NCBI GenBank assembly: GCA_002721875.1
Contig: PBLU01000016.1
Location: 111,226 to 148,911, forward strand
Length of the DNA stretch: 37,686 bases
Source of the DNA: Chloroflexota bacterium
Lineage (GTDB): Bacteria; Chloroflexota; Dehalococcoidia; UBA1151; TMED-70
Direction: 5' to 3'
Position 1 is the first letter of the stretch. Each line of letters begins with the position of its first letter. Both the position numbers and the translations under genes were made by a program. The notes below the pieces were generated by a model. The model saw nothing but the letters and a program-made list of their open reading frames with translations. It did no database searches and was not told the DNA's origin. Below are positions 15,887 to 25,050 of this stretch, in pieces.

Positions 15887-17197
15887 CTAATCCTTATTAT
15901 TTAGTATTTCTGAAATTTCGTCATTCCAGGTAAACATTTCAACATCGACTTTTTCACCTCTTTTAATTATATCAACATCTGATGGACATATTCCAAAGCC
16001 ATTGGCCTCATGCATAGAAGTCAACACACCAGAGCTTTGATTCGTTATAGGAACTGCTATAGTTTTTTTAGAATTTTTATCCACAAAGACTTTCACTCTT
16101 GCATACAACCTTCTGCCGTCGTGATTTATAATATCTGAGTCTAGAATAGCTTTTATAATAGGTCTATTCCTAACCTCTTTACCTTTCATTTTATCAATAG
16201 CATATCTACCAAATTTTTCAAAAGCTATCATAGCACTAACAGGATTCCCTGGTACCCCTAAAAGTGGAATTTTTTTTCCTTCAATATCTATAATTCCAAA
16301 TGCAAGCGGTTTAGCAGGGCGCATATTAACTGACCAAAGATTTATATCTCCATTTTTATCTAAAACATCCTTAACAATATCGTAGTCACCTTTTGATACT
16401 CCTGCAGATGTCACAATTAAATCCACATTTTTTAGTTTTAAGAGTTTTTTTTCAAGATCTTCAACTTGATCTTTAGCATGTTTTTGAATTAAAGGAATTC
16501 CTCCGTATTCATTTACTAAGGATGATAACGTATAAGTATTCGAATTATAGATCTTTCCTAATTGATTATTTTCTCCTGGCTCAATTAGCTCGTCTCCTGT
16601 AGACAATATACCAATAATTGGTTTTCTTATTACAGAAACCTTACTTAGGCCGATAGATGCTAACATTCCAATAGTTGCTGATGTTATTATTGAGCCTTTA
16701 TTTATAATCACATTTCCTTCTTTTATGTCTTCACTTTTTTTTCTTATATTTTCATAATTTTCTACTTTAATTTTTATCCCGATTGAATTCTTATCTGTAT
16801 TTTCTAACTCTGTAGTATCTTCAAATGGAACTACAGCATTTGAGCCATTAGGTATAGGGGCTCCTGTCATTATCCTTGAAGCTTGTCCAGATGATAAAGT
16901 TAATTCCGGCATTGAACCTGCAGGAATTTCTTCAATTACTTTCAAATAAACAATATTTTTATCATTAGCTTTCTCAACATCGGATTTGATTATTGCATAT
17001 CCATCCATAGCTGAGTTATCCCAGGGAGGAACATTTATATCCGAAATAATATCTTTAGAAACAACACAACCTAAAGATTCTAATATATCTATATTTTTTG
17101 GTTCAAGAGTAGAAAATTTAGATAAAATTTTATCTCTTGCTTCTTCTACAGAAAGCATATCTGCATGATAGTGGGATTTCCTTATTTTATTATTCAT
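15887..17197 (-). CDS. moeA: Molybdopterin molybdenumtransferase
   Basis: A 436-residue MoeA that inserts molybdate into adenylylated molybdopterin, the last general step of cofactor synthesis. Motifs: PPWDNSAMDGYAI near residue 60, TGAPIPNGSNAVVPFE, the MoCF-domain GILSTGDELIEPGE, VTSAGVSKGDYDIV, and LLGVPGNPVSAMIAFE. The C-terminal domain IV follows (PITNQSSGVLTSMHEANG). Length is close to the usual 400-430. It lies 5 bases after pheT, so it is co-transcribed with the Phe-tRNA synthetase genes. moaA and moaC are 6 kb away in another leftward operon; mogA, moaD, moaE and moeB are not in this window. Confidence 0.96.
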   Translation of the reverse strand: MNNKIRKSHYHADMLSVEEARDKILSKFSTLEPKNIDILESLGCVVSKDIISDINVPPWDNSAMDGYAIIKSDVEKANDKNIVYLKVIEEIPAGSMPELTLSSGQASRIMTGAPIPNGSNAVVPFEDTTELENTDKNSIGIKIKVENYENIRKKSEDIKEGNVIINKGSIITSATIGMLASIGLSKVSVIRKPIIGILSTGDELIEPGENNQLGKIYNSNTYTLSSLVNEYGGIPLIQKHAKDQVEDLEKKLLKLKNVDLIVTSAGVSKGDYDIVKDVLDKNGDINLWSVNMRPAKPLAFGIIDIEGKKIPLLGVPGNPVSAMIAFEKFGRYAIDKMKGKEVRNRPIIKAILDSDIINHDGRRLYARVKVFVDKNSKKTIAVPITNQSSGVLTSMHEANGFGICPSDVDIIKRGEKVDVEMFTWNDEISEILNNKD

Positions 17198-17202
17198 TAT
17201 GA

Positions 17203-19590
17203 CTATTCTCTTATATATGCATCTAACTGTTTATTTAATTTAGAGAGTATATTTCGTTCAATTTTATCCAGATTTTTTGATGATAAAGTATTGTCAAAAG
17301 ATTGATAACTAATTCTTATAGAAATGCTCTTCTTATTTTGAGGAATTTCATTACCCTCATATGAATCTATAATTACGGTATCAACTGCGTATTTATCTGA
17401 CAAGATTATATTCTTTATTTCTTCATACTTAACCTTTTTATCTACAATCAACGAAAGGTCTCTTAGAGCATGTGGAAAACTAGAGAACTCTTCATATTTA
17501 TATTCAGATAAGGATTTAATTATCAATCCTAAATCAATTTCAAATATGGAAGCATTCTTAAAATTAAAGTCCAAATCTTCTAATAATTCAGATGATACTT
17601 CACCAATAAATCCTATATCTTTTCCAATTTTTTTATTATAAAGTTTTGCTGACCTATTATTTAGAAATATTTGACTATCATAATCTTTAGTCTGTATATC
17701 TATATTAAATTTCTTAAGCATAAACTCAACTATTCCTTTTACATCATAGTAATCAACATATTCTTCTTTTTTATTCCAATTTAATTCATTCCTATATCCA
17801 GTTAAAATTCCAGAGACCATTGTTTTTTCATGTACTTCAGATTTATTTTTGAAGAATACATTCCCAATTTCAAATAATTTTATAGGTTTTTTCCAATTAT
17901 GTGTGTTCCTTGAAGCATTAAGTAACAATGAGGGAATTAAGCTTTGTCTTAGGTATGAATGCTCATTAGAAATAGGATTATCTAATTTAATAAAATCTCC
18001 ATTATTATGAATATCTGGAGTTAATTTAATTAATTTTTCTGATGTAGCTGAATATGAAATTGTTTCACTTAACCCTATTCCAACAAGAATATCTTGCAAA
18101 AAAATTTTTGTATCATATTCTAAATTGGGCTCCCATTTAGGAATTTGTCCTGATAGAAATGACAAAGGTATTTCATCGTAACCTATAATTCTTGCAATTT
18201 CTTCATGAAGATCCTCTGAAATATTAATATCTGATCTCCAAAATGGCTTATTTACATACCATTTAGATTTATCAGAATTTATATCAAATTGAAAATCTAA
18301 ATTTTCTAGTGTTTGACTAATTTTTTCATCATCTATTTCTAGCCCCAAATGATTTTTAATTTTTTCTTTACTCAAAATAATAGATTCATTATTTTTTGGA
18401 TATTTATATAAATCTTCAATATGATTTCTAACTTTTCCTCCTGCTATTTTGAGTATAAAGTCAATAGCTCTAGATAATGCATATTCAGTAAGTTCTGGAT
18501 TTAAGTTTCTTTCAAATCTGATAGAAGCTTCAGTAGAAAGATTTAGTCTTTTTGAAGTATTTCTAATCAAACTTGGATTAAAATTTGCTGACTCTAAAAA
18601 AATACTAGTAGTTTTATCATCGATCTCAGAATTTGATCCCCCCATTATTCCGGCTAATCCTATTGAGTTTTTTTCATCTGCAATGACAATAGTATTTTCA
18701 GGTAGCTCCCTATTTTCTCCATCAAGTGTTGTAATTTTTTCTTTCCTTTTTGATTTTCTTACATATATCTTATTTCCATATATTTTTGACAAATCAAATG
18801 CATGCAGAGGTTGTCCCATCTCAAACATTACAAAATTAGTTATATCTACAATATTATTTATTGGCCTCTCTCCAATAGATAAAAGCCTTGATTTTAACCA
18901 ATCTGGAGATTCAGATATCTTAACTGAATCTATGATTACTCCAGAATATCTAGAACATATTTGTTTATCTAAAATATCAACTATTCCATTAGAATTATCA
19001 ATTTTATAGCTATTCTTATACTCAAAATTCACCTTACTAGAAAATTTTGCCGATAAATCTCTTGCCAAGCCAACAATTGATAGACAATCAACCCTATTAG
19101 GAGTCACATCAATATCAAATACTGTTTCTCCAAAATACTTTGACATGGAATCCCCAACTAGAAAATCATCTTCTAAGACCATTATTCCGTCATGATTTTC
19201 ACTTATTCCAAGTTCTTTTTCTGAGCAGATCATTCCCTCAGATATTTCTCCTCTAATTTTAGATCTCTTTATTTCTATAAAGGAATCTTTACCATTTGGT
19301 AGTTTAGTACCCATGGTAGCTAAGAATATTTTTTGACCTTCTTGTATATTTGGGGCTCCACATACTATTTGGAGATCTTTTTTACCATCAAAAACTTGTG
19401 CTAATTGAAGATTGTCTGCATTAGGGTGAGAGCGGATATTTTTTATAGTAGCAACAACTACTCCTTTGATATTTCCTCTGATTTCAACTGATTCAACTTC
19501 ATTTCCGATCATAGTTAGATTTTCAGAAATCTCTTCATCTGATTTATTAAAAGTTATGTATTGTTTTAACCAACTAATTGGAAGTTTCAT
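17203..19590 (-). CDS. pheT: Phenylalanine--tRNA ligase beta subunit
   Basis: Full-length 795-residue beta subunit. Domains in order: N-terminal MKLPISWLKQYI and the tRNA-binding OB fold (about 38-150), the B3/B4 editing domain (about 210-380, GLAGIMGG and LESANFNPSLIRNTSKRLNLSTEAS), B5 (about 400-470), a catalytic-core-like domain (NPISNEHSYLRQSLIPSLL), and the C-terminal ferredoxin-like anticodon-binding domain (FPHALRDLSLIVDKKVKYEEI). It forms the alpha2-beta2 enzyme with PheS and hydrolyses mischarged Tyr-tRNA. It starts 3 bases after pheS. A 186-codon open frame on the opposite strand inside it is a shadow. Confidence 0.98.
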   Translation of the reverse strand: MKLPISWLKQYITFNKSDEEISENLTMIGNEVESVEIRGNIKGVVVATIKNIRSHPNADNLQLAQVFDGKKDLQIVCGAPNIQEGQKIFLATMGTKLPNGKDSFIEIKRSKIRGEISEGMICSEKELGISENHDGIMVLEDDFLVGDSMSKYFGETVFDIDVTPNRVDCLSIVGLARDLSAKFSSKVNFEYKNSYKIDNSNGIVDILDKQICSRYSGVIIDSVKISESPDWLKSRLLSIGERPINNIVDITNFVMFEMGQPLHAFDLSKIYGNKIYVRKSKRKEKITTLDGENRELPENTIVIADEKNSIGLAGIMGGSNSEIDDKTTSIFLESANFNPSLIRNTSKRLNLSTEASIRFERNLNPELTEYALSRAIDFILKIAGGKVRNHIEDLYKYPKNNESIILSKEKIKNHLGLEIDDEKISQTLENLDFQFDINSDKSKWYVNKPFWRSDINISEDLHEEIARIIGYDEIPLSFLSGQIPKWEPNLEYDTKIFLQDILVGIGLSETISYSATSEKLIKLTPDIHNNGDFIKLDNPISNEHSYLRQSLIPSLLLNASRNTHNWKKPIKLFEIGNVFFKNKSEVHEKTMVSGILTGYRNELNWNKKEEYVDYYDVKGIVEFMLKKFNIDIQTKDYDSQIFLNNRSAKLYNKKIGKDIGFIGEVSSELLEDLDFNFKNASIFEIDLGLIIKSLSEYKYEEFSSFPHALRDLSLIVDKKVKYEEIKNIILSDKYAVDTVIIDSYEGNEIPQNKKSISIRISYQSFDNTLSSKNLDKIERNILSKLNKQLDAYIRE

Positions 19591-19593
19591 AAT

Positions 19594-20604
19594 TTATTTT
19601 ACAAACTGACTTAGGAATCTAAGATCATTTACATGAAAATGCCTAATATCCTTAATTTTATTTTTTAACATAGCGACTCTCTCAGGACCTATTCCAAAAG
19701 CGAACCCACTAAATTCATTAGGGTCATAGCCTACGCCAGTTAAAACTTTAGGATGCACCATACCAGCTCCCAAAATTTCAATCCATTTCCCATCCCAAAA
19801 AATAGACATATCTACTCCAGGTTCAACAAATGGGAAAAAGTCACATCTAAATCTAACCTTTTGATCAGAACCAAAAATTTTTCTAGCCATCTCAAATAAA
19901 GTTCCCTTGAGTTCTGAAAAAGAAATATTTCTATCAATTGCTAAACCTTCAATTTGATGAAATTCCCACTCATGAGTTGCGTCTGTTGCTTCATACCTAT
20001 AGCATTTACCAGGAACAACTACTCTTATAGGAGGGTCTTTTCTTTCCATAATCCTAGCCTGCATAGGGGATGTATGAGTTCTGAGAAGATGCTTCTCACC
20101 ATTTGTAGAAGCATTAAGCCAAATTGTATCCCATTGATCCCTTGCTGGATGGTCAGATGGTATATTCAATAAATCAAAATTGTACTTTTCAGTTTCAATT
20201 TCTTTACCTTCTAAAATTTCAAATCCCATGGATCCAAATGCATTACAAATCTCTCGAATTATTAGAGTTGTTGGATGATAATTTCCCATTTCTAATAGTA
20301 ATCCAGGTAATGAATTATCAAAATTATCATTTGGGGTAAGATTCTGAATAAGTTTATTTTTTCTATCTGAGAACTTTTGGTTAAGAATAACTTTTAATTC
20401 ATTTATCTTGGGTCCTACTAATCTTTTCTCTTCGTTGGTTATAGTTGTTAAGACTTTCATTAGTGATGATAATTTACCATTTCGACCCAGATAATTGATT
20501 CTCCAAGATTCTAAGTCATCACTATTAATTACGTTGTCCAAATCGCTGAAGGCAATTTGCCTTAGGTCTTCAATTTCTATTAATGCAGATTCAGTATTAC
20601 TCAA
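19594..20604 (-). CDS. pheS: Phenylalanine--tRNA ligase alpha subunit
   Basis: The 336-residue catalytic subunit of PheRS, a class II synthetase. The N-terminal coiled coil covers about residues 1-85. Class II motif regions include FDLLNIPSDHPARDQWDT, RTHTSPMQARIM, the motif 2 region CYRYEATDATHEWEFHQIEG and motif 3 SGFAFGIGPERVAML. The start codon is TTG (20604-20602), with AAAGGAT a suitable distance upstream; no nearby ATG serves better. It is the first gene of pheS-pheT-moeA. A TATAAT with a partial -35 lies about 145 bases upstream. Confidence 0.97.
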   Translation of the reverse strand: MSNTESALIEIEDLRQIAFSDLDNVINSDDLESWRINYLGRNGKLSSLMKVLTTITNEEKRLVGPKINELKVILNQKFSDRKNKLIQNLTPNDNFDNSLPGLLLEMGNYHPTTLIIREICNAFGSMGFEILEGKEIETEKYNFDLLNIPSDHPARDQWDTIWLNASTNGEKHLLRTHTSPMQARIMERKDPPIRVVVPGKCYRYEATDATHEWEFHQIEGLAIDRNISFSELKGTLFEMARKIFGSDQKVRFRCDFFPFVEPGVDMSIFWDGKWIEILGAGMVHPKVLTGVGYDPNEFSGFAFGIGPERVAMLKNKIKDIRHFHVNDLRFLSQFVK

Positions 20605-20749
20605 ATTTTTATCCTTTTGATTACCATAAATTATATTTCATATATGATCAAAATTTATATTAAAAAGATGAAATTTATAAAATCTTAGTTCATTTATTTT
20701 AATTAATTTACTTTACTAAAGTAGTATTTTAGTTTGAAATAGTATATAA

Positions 20750-20779
20750 ATTATAAATAACCAATGGTTAATTATCCAA
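20750..20779 (-). promoter_or_regulatory. Candidate promoter for pheS-pheT-moeA
   Basis: Leftward TTGGAT (20779-20774), an 18-base spacer and a perfect TATAAT (20755-20750). Start near 20743 would give a leader of about 140 bases before the TTG start of pheS. The -35 is a weak match. Confidence 0.4.
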
Positions 20780-20976
20780 AGGTTTAAATGGAAGCTTATA
20801 GGCATGAAAGGTAATGGGGAACAGACTGAGTCTTACCTCTAATTAATTACTATGAAAAATGGTAACCCTGCTAATCAAGGTATACACCTCATTTGTGAAA
20901 CAAAAATTTTCATTATTGGCAAAGCCGTGTTTAGCTCATAGTTTTTTTATGAAATTTACATATTTTTATGTAACAC

Positions 20977-21012
20977 AAATTGCAAAAAAAACGGATGTTT
21001 TTTTTGCAATTT
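20977..21012. repeat. Perfect 16-bp inverted repeat with A8/T8 arms
   Basis: Left arm AAATTGCAAAAAAAAC (20977-20992), loop GGAT, right arm GTTTTTTTTGCAATTT (20997-21012), followed by TGTTT. As RNA it folds into a long, mostly A-U hairpin ending 21 bases before the aldo/keto reductase ATG. It resembles a terminator or attenuator in position, but has almost no GC core, so its termination strength is unclear. Confidence 0.75.
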
Positions 21013-21033
21013 TGTTTAAAAAAGGAATTGAGA

Positions 21034-21969
21034 ATGGAAAATAATATATTTGGAAAAACTGATATAAGTGTAAGTAAACTTGGTTTAGGCTTAGCTCAAG
21101 TAGGATTTCAACTAGGATTTGATGGATATAAAGAAGCTGACAGTATATTAAACTTTAGTCTTGATAATGGTATAAATTTTTTGGATACTGCTGCTATGTA
21201 TATTGACAGTGAGTCAATTATAGGAAAATCAGTAGGCCATCGAAGAGATGAATATTTTTTAGCAACCAAGGCCGGTACAGGAAGAACTACTTCTCCAGAT
21301 TCAGAATGGACTTATGAAAAAATTAAAACTTCTGTAGAGAAAAGCTTAAAAAATCTAAAAACAGATATTATAGATTTAGTTCAATTACATTCATGTGAAA
21401 CTCATCTTTTAGAACAAGGAGACGTAATAAGGGCCTTGCAAGACTGTAAGGTAGAAGGTAAAACTAAGTTTATTGGATACTCCGGTGATAATGAAGCTGC
21501 AGAGTGGGCTGTAAAATCGAATCTATTTGATACTCTTCAAACTAGCTATAGTATTTCTGATCAAAGAGCTCGTACGAAAAATATTTTATCAGAAGCTCAA
21601 TCAAGAAATTTAGGAGTAATTGCAAAAAGACCCATCGGAAACGCAGCTTTATTAGGAGTGAAAAATCATAAAAATAATGCAACTCACGAATCATTTGGAA
21701 GTGCCTACGAAGAATACTTTAATAGAGCTCTAAGTATGTCCGATAAACTAGAAATCAACTTAAGTAATATTGATACCATAGGTCTATCAATGGCATTTTC
21801 TCTCTTAAGAAATGAAATTCATGTGTTGATCATAGGTTCAAAAAATTTATCTCATGTTAGAGAAAATATAAAATTCATGTCTGAAAAAATTGATAAATTC
21901 AAAAATAACGTAAAAGAGTATGAAAATATATTTGAAAAATTAGATGAAAATTGGAGACAATTAACATAA
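21034..21969 (+). CDS. Aldo/keto reductase
   Basis: A 311-residue NADPH-dependent oxidoreductase of the AKR TIM-barrel superfamily. The opening is FGKTDISVSKLGLGLAQVG. The catalytic tetrad is suggested by NGINFLDTAAMY (Asp and Tyr), FLATKAG (Lys) and LVQLHSCE (His). Cofactor-binding segments are GVIAKRPIGNAAL and VLIIGSKN. Start: the ATG at 21034 follows AAGGA and begins just at the conserved N-terminus; an open frame reaching 20980 would run through the hairpin and is less likely. It is the first gene of the run leading 22 bases later into trpS. Substrate unknown; a detoxifying or sugar/aldehyde reductase role is typical for the family. Confidence 0.9.
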   Translation: MENNIFGKTDISVSKLGLGLAQVGFQLGFDGYKEADSILNFSLDNGINFLDTAAMYIDSESIIGKSVGHRRDEYFLATKAGTGRTTSPDSEWTYEKIKTSVEKSLKNLKTDIIDLVQLHSCETHLLEQGDVIRALQDCKVEGKTKFIGYSGDNEAAEWAVKSNLFDTLQTSYSISDQRARTKNILSEAQSRNLGVIAKRPIGNAALLGVKNHKNNATHESFGSAYEEYFNRALSMSDKLEINLSNIDTIGLSMAFSLLRNEIHVLIIGSKNLSHVRENIKFMSEKIDKFKNNVKEYENIFEKLDENWRQLT

Positions 21970-21991
21970 CGATACCTAGAAATAATTATCA

Positions 21992-23002
21992 ATGGGAAAT
22001 AAAAAAAGAATACTTACAGGAATTAGGCCTACTGGAGCATTGCATTTAGGTCATTATGTTGGAGCTCTGCATAACTGGATTTTGCTTCAAAATGAATATG
22101 ATTGCAATTTTTTAATAGCCGACTATCAAGCTTTAGGTGACCATTTCAATGATATAGAACTTATAAAAAAATCAGTGATAGATGTGACTCTTGATTGGCT
22201 ATCAGTTGGATTAGACCCTGATAAATCAAACTTTGTAATACAAAGTTACGTACCAGAACATGCAGAATTATCAATGCTTCTATCCTTTGTAACACCTTTA
22301 GGAATGCTAGAAAGAAACCCTACACTCAAAGGAGAACTGGATTCTCTTCCAGTTGAAAGAAGAAGTGCTGGCTTTTTTAATTACCCAATCAGTCAAGTTG
22401 CAGACATACTTTTACCCAGAGCTCATCTAGTTCCAGTTGGAGAAGATCAGGCACCACATTTGGAAATGTCACGTGAAATAGCTAGAAAATTCAATAATAT
22501 GTATGGTTATGTTTTCCCTGAACCTGAAACTTTGATAGGAAAAGTTGGAAGGCTCTCTGGAATCGATGGAAAAGGGAAAATGAGTAAAAGTCAAGGAAAT
22601 GTAATTCTGCTTTCCGATACTAAAGAGTCTGTGGAAAAAAAAGTAAGAAGTATGTATACAGACCCAAATAGAATTAGAGCTAATATTCCTGGAAAAATAG
22701 AAGGGAATCCAGTTTTTCAATATCTTGATGCTTTTACAGAAAATGATAAAAAAGTAGAAGAATTTAAAGAAAGATATACTACTGGAAATATTGGAGACGT
22801 AGAAATCAAGAACTATTTGTCAAATACTCTTAATGATTTCTTGGAACCAATTAGAGAAAAAAGAGCTCATTTTGAGAATAATATTAATCTTGTAGAAGAT
22901 GCTTTGGATAATGGAGTTTCAAACGCTAGAACTATCGCTAAAGAAACTATGGAACTTGTACGTGATAAAATGAAAATCTCATCGTATAAAAAAGTTTGGT
23001 AG
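21992..23002 (+). CDS. trpS: Tryptophan--tRNA ligase
   Basis: A 336-residue class I synthetase. The HIGH-type motif is TGALHLGHYVGAL near residue 15 and the KMSKS motif is KMSKSQGN near residue 198. GEDQAPHLEMSREIARKFN and LDPDKSNFVIQSYVPEH are typical TrpRS segments. The length is normal for the bacterial enzyme. It leads directly into trpE, whose ATG lies 2 bases after its stop. This puts Trp charging and Trp synthesis under the same transcript, an arrangement that links tRNA charging to biosynthesis. Spacing after the aldo/keto reductase is 22 bases with only a weak ribosome-binding site. Confidence 0.97.
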   Translation: MGNKKRILTGIRPTGALHLGHYVGALHNWILLQNEYDCNFLIADYQALGDHFNDIELIKKSVIDVTLDWLSVGLDPDKSNFVIQSYVPEHAELSMLLSFVTPLGMLERNPTLKGELDSLPVERRSAGFFNYPISQVADILLPRAHLVPVGEDQAPHLEMSREIARKFNNMYGYVFPEPETLIGKVGRLSGIDGKGKMSKSQGNVILLSDTKESVEKKVRSMYTDPNRIRANIPGKIEGNPVFQYLDAFTENDKKVEEFKERYTTGNIGDVEIKNYLSNTLNDFLEPIREKRAHFENNINLVEDALDNGVSNARTIAKETMELVRDKMKISSYKKVW

Positions 23003-23004
23003 AT

Positions 23005-24489
23005 ATGTTAGACTCTCCAAAATTTAATGATTTTATAGAAAAATCAAAAAAATATAATCTTATTCCGGTTTATCAAGAAATTAGAGCTGATCTTGAAACT
23101 CCTTTATCTATTTATATAAAACTATCAGATAACAAGTACTCATTTTTACTAGAATCTATCACCGGTGGAGAAAATCTAGCTAGATATTCAATTATTGGAA
23201 CTAACCCAAGAAAAGTCATAAAAACTGGGAAGAATGAAAAATATGGAGAAAGTGATCCCTTAGAAATAGTTAAAAAAGAAATCAAGTCATTTAAGGTACC
23301 TGAAATTGAAGAGTTGCCTGTCTTTACTGGTGGAGCAGTAGGCTATTTATCTTACGAAACTGTTTCATATTTTGAGGATACTGTTACTAAGAAAAAAAAT
23401 TCTAATTTAGAGGTACCAGAATCCATTTTTCTTATTACTGATTCTTTAGTTGTTTTTGATCATGTTAAGCAGACTATTTTTATAGTAAATTACGCAAAAA
23501 TAGAAGAAAGTTCTGATCTAGAAAAAGTTTTTTTAGAATCTCAAAAAAAAATTGATGATATCTACGAAAAAATAAAAAAGCCCATTACAGATAAATTTAA
23601 TAACATTTCAAATATCAATAATTCATCCGATAAATCTAATAATGAATTAGTTGATGAATATCAAAAAAATATGACTAAAGAAGAATATAAAAGTGCTATC
23701 GAAAAATGTATAGAGAACATTTACTCAGGCGAAATTATACAAGTTGTATTTTCTCAAAGATTATCAAAGAAAACTAAAGCGTCTGCAATAGAAATATACA
23801 GATGTCTAAGAACAATAAACCCTTCACCATACATGTTTCTACTAAATCTTGATGATTTTCATATCTTAGGAGCGTCTCCAGAATTGCTGGTTAAGTCTTC
23901 CAATAAACAAATTAGTGTTCACCCTATAGCAGGAACAAGACCAAGAGGATCAGATTCAATGGAAGATGAATCAATTGCTGAAGAGCTTATTAATGATGAA
24001 AAAGAATTAGCAGAACACTTAATGCTGCTGGATTTAGGCAGAAATGATGTTGGAAGAGTTTCAAAACCAGGATCTGTAAGTGTAAATCAAAAAATGGAAA
24101 TTGAAAAATATTCCCATATTATGCACATAGTATCTAATGTTACAGGCGAACTAAAAGATGATTTAGATGAATTCGATGTCTTAAGGGCCGCTTTCCCTGC
24201 TGGCACAGTTTCAGGAGCTCCAAAGGTTAGAGCAATGCAACTTATATCCGATCTAGAACCTGAAAAAAGAGGTCCATATTCAGGAGGAGTAGGATATTTC
24301 TCATATAATGGAAATATGGATACATGTATAGCAATTAGAACACTTGTATTAAAAGATAGCACAGTATACATCCAAGCAGGTGGAGGAATTGTTGCAGATT
24401 CTCAAGTAGAAAATGAGTATGAAGAGACGTTAAATAAAATGATGGCATTAATAAAATCGGTAAATGAAGCGGAAAGCAATTTAGAATGA
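23005..24489 (+). CDS. trpE: Anthranilate synthase component I
   Basis: A 494-residue chorismate-utilising enzyme that, with TrpG-supplied ammonia, makes anthranilate. The N-terminal half carries the Trp feedback site [15 protein letters not shown] with GTNPR. Catalytic-domain motifs are [57 protein letters not shown] and [23 protein letters not shown] at 22996 is in frame and would overlap trpS, but the ATG at 23005 aligns with usual TrpE N-termini. It overlaps trpG by 4 bases (ATGA). The LLES element implies allosteric inhibition by tryptophan. Confidence 0.97.
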   Translation: MLDSPKFNDFIEKSKKYNLIPVYQEIRADLETPLSIYIKLSDNKYSFLLESITGGENLARYSIIGTNPRKVIKTGKNEKYGESDPLEIVKKEIKSFKVPEIEELPVFTGGAVGYLSYETVSYFEDTVTKKKNSNLEVPESIFLITDSLVVFDHVKQTIFIVNYAKIEESSDLEKVFLESQKKIDDIYEKIKKPITDKFNNISNINNSSDKSNNELVDEYQKNMTKEEYKSAIEKCIENIYSGEIIQVVFSQRLSKKTKASAIEIYRCLRTINPSPYMFLLNLDDFHILGASPELLVKSSNKQISVHPIAGTRPRGSDSMEDESIAEELINDEKELAEHLMLLDLGRNDVGRVSKPGSVSVNQKMEIEKYSHIMHIVSNVTGELKDDLDEFDVLRAAFPAGTVSGAPKVRAMQLISDLEPEKRGPYSGGVGYFSYNGNMDTCIAIRTLVLKDSTVYIQAGGGIVADSQVENEYEETLNKMMALIKSVNEAESNLE

Positions 24490-25049
24490 TTATATTATTA
24501 GATAATTACGATTCTTTTACTTACAACTTATATCAATTTCTGAGTGAACTTAATCAAAATGTTTTAGTAATTAGAAACGATAAAACAACAGCGGAAAAAA
24601 TAGAAGATTATAACCCTAGTCATTTAGTCGTTTCTCCAGGACCTTCGAATCCTGAAAATGCAGGAATTTCGAAAGAAGCGATAGAGTTTTTTTCAAATAA
24701 AATACCTGTTTTAGGAGTGTGTTTAGGACATCAATGCATAGGAAATACTTATGGAGCAAATATTGTTCAATCCAAAGAAATAATGCATGGTAAAAAATCT
24801 TCTATCACTCACGATGAGAAGGGTATATTTAAGAACATACCTAATCCATTTAATGCTGTAAGATATCATTCACTAATTATTGAAGAAGCCACCTTATCAG
24901 ATGAATTTGATATTTCAGCAAGAAGTGAGTCAGGAATAATCCAAGGAATAAGGCATAAAAAGCTCTCAATAGAAGGCGTTCAATTTCACCCTGAATCAAT
25001 CGAAACTGAGAACGGGAAAGATATACTAAAGAATTTCATAAGTTTATAA
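24486..25049 (+). CDS. trpG: Anthranilate synthase component II (glutamine amidotransferase)
   Basis: A 187-residue class I glutaminase that delivers ammonia to TrpE. The nucleophile is Cys79 in GVCLGHQCIG; the catalytic His168 and Glu170 are in EGVQFHPES. The oxyanion-strand motif is SPGPSNPENAGI, and LLDNYDSFTYNLYQ is the N-terminal signature. It is short and stand-alone, not fused to TrpD. In some bacteria the same subunit also serves PabB in folate synthesis; no pabB or pabC is next to it here, so the tryptophan role is the safer call. The ATG overlaps the trpE stop. Confidence 0.96.
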   Translation: MIILLDNYDSFTYNLYQFLSELNQNVLVIRNDKTTAEKIEDYNPSHLVVSPGPSNPENAGISKEAIEFFSNKIPVLGVCLGHQCIGNTYGANIVQSKEIMHGKKSSITHDEKGIFKNIPNPFNAVRYHSLIIEEATLSDEFDISARSESGIIQGIRHKKLSIEGVQFHPESIETENGKDILKNFISL

Positions 25050-25050
25050 A

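Larger units (their letters stand above)
20605..21033. other. 429-base intergenic region with structured, GC-richer core
   Basis: The longest gene-free stretch. 20605-20760 is very AT-rich and is probably the pheS promoter and leader. 20790-20940 is about 35% GC, higher than its flanks. Reading rightward it has a hairpin of AGGTAA (20809-20814) with TTACCT (20833-20838) enclosing a GAC-TGA-GTC stem-loop and a purine-rich bulge, then an AGGT-ATAC-ACCT hairpin and a GGC-AAA-GCC hairpin. A perfect 16-bp inverted repeat ends just before the aldo/keto reductase. This could be a leader RNA for the downstream trp-containing cluster or a small RNA. I could not match it to tmRNA, SRP RNA, RNase P or a T-box. 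An open frame at 20859-21044 has no ribosome-binding site. Confidence 0.4.

Noticed and set aside
18449..19009. 186-codon open frame on the plus strand inside pheT
   Set aside because: It is antisense to a fully conserved gene, has no recognisable domain or ribosome-binding site, and AT-rich codon bias of pheT explains it.
20790..21012. Known RNA families for the intergenic region: T-box, tmRNA, SRP RNA, RNase P, common riboswitches
   Set aside because: T-box core TGGNACC is present only as TGGTAACC with an extra base and no specifier loop. The SRP GGAAG-type tetraloop, tmRNA ends and RNase P core were not found on either strand.
20859..21044. 61-codon frame running through the hairpin upstream of the aldo/keto reductase
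   Set aside because: No ribosome-binding site, and it spans the perfect inverted repeat, whose T8 block gives the Phe-rich part. Structured RNA is the simpler reading.
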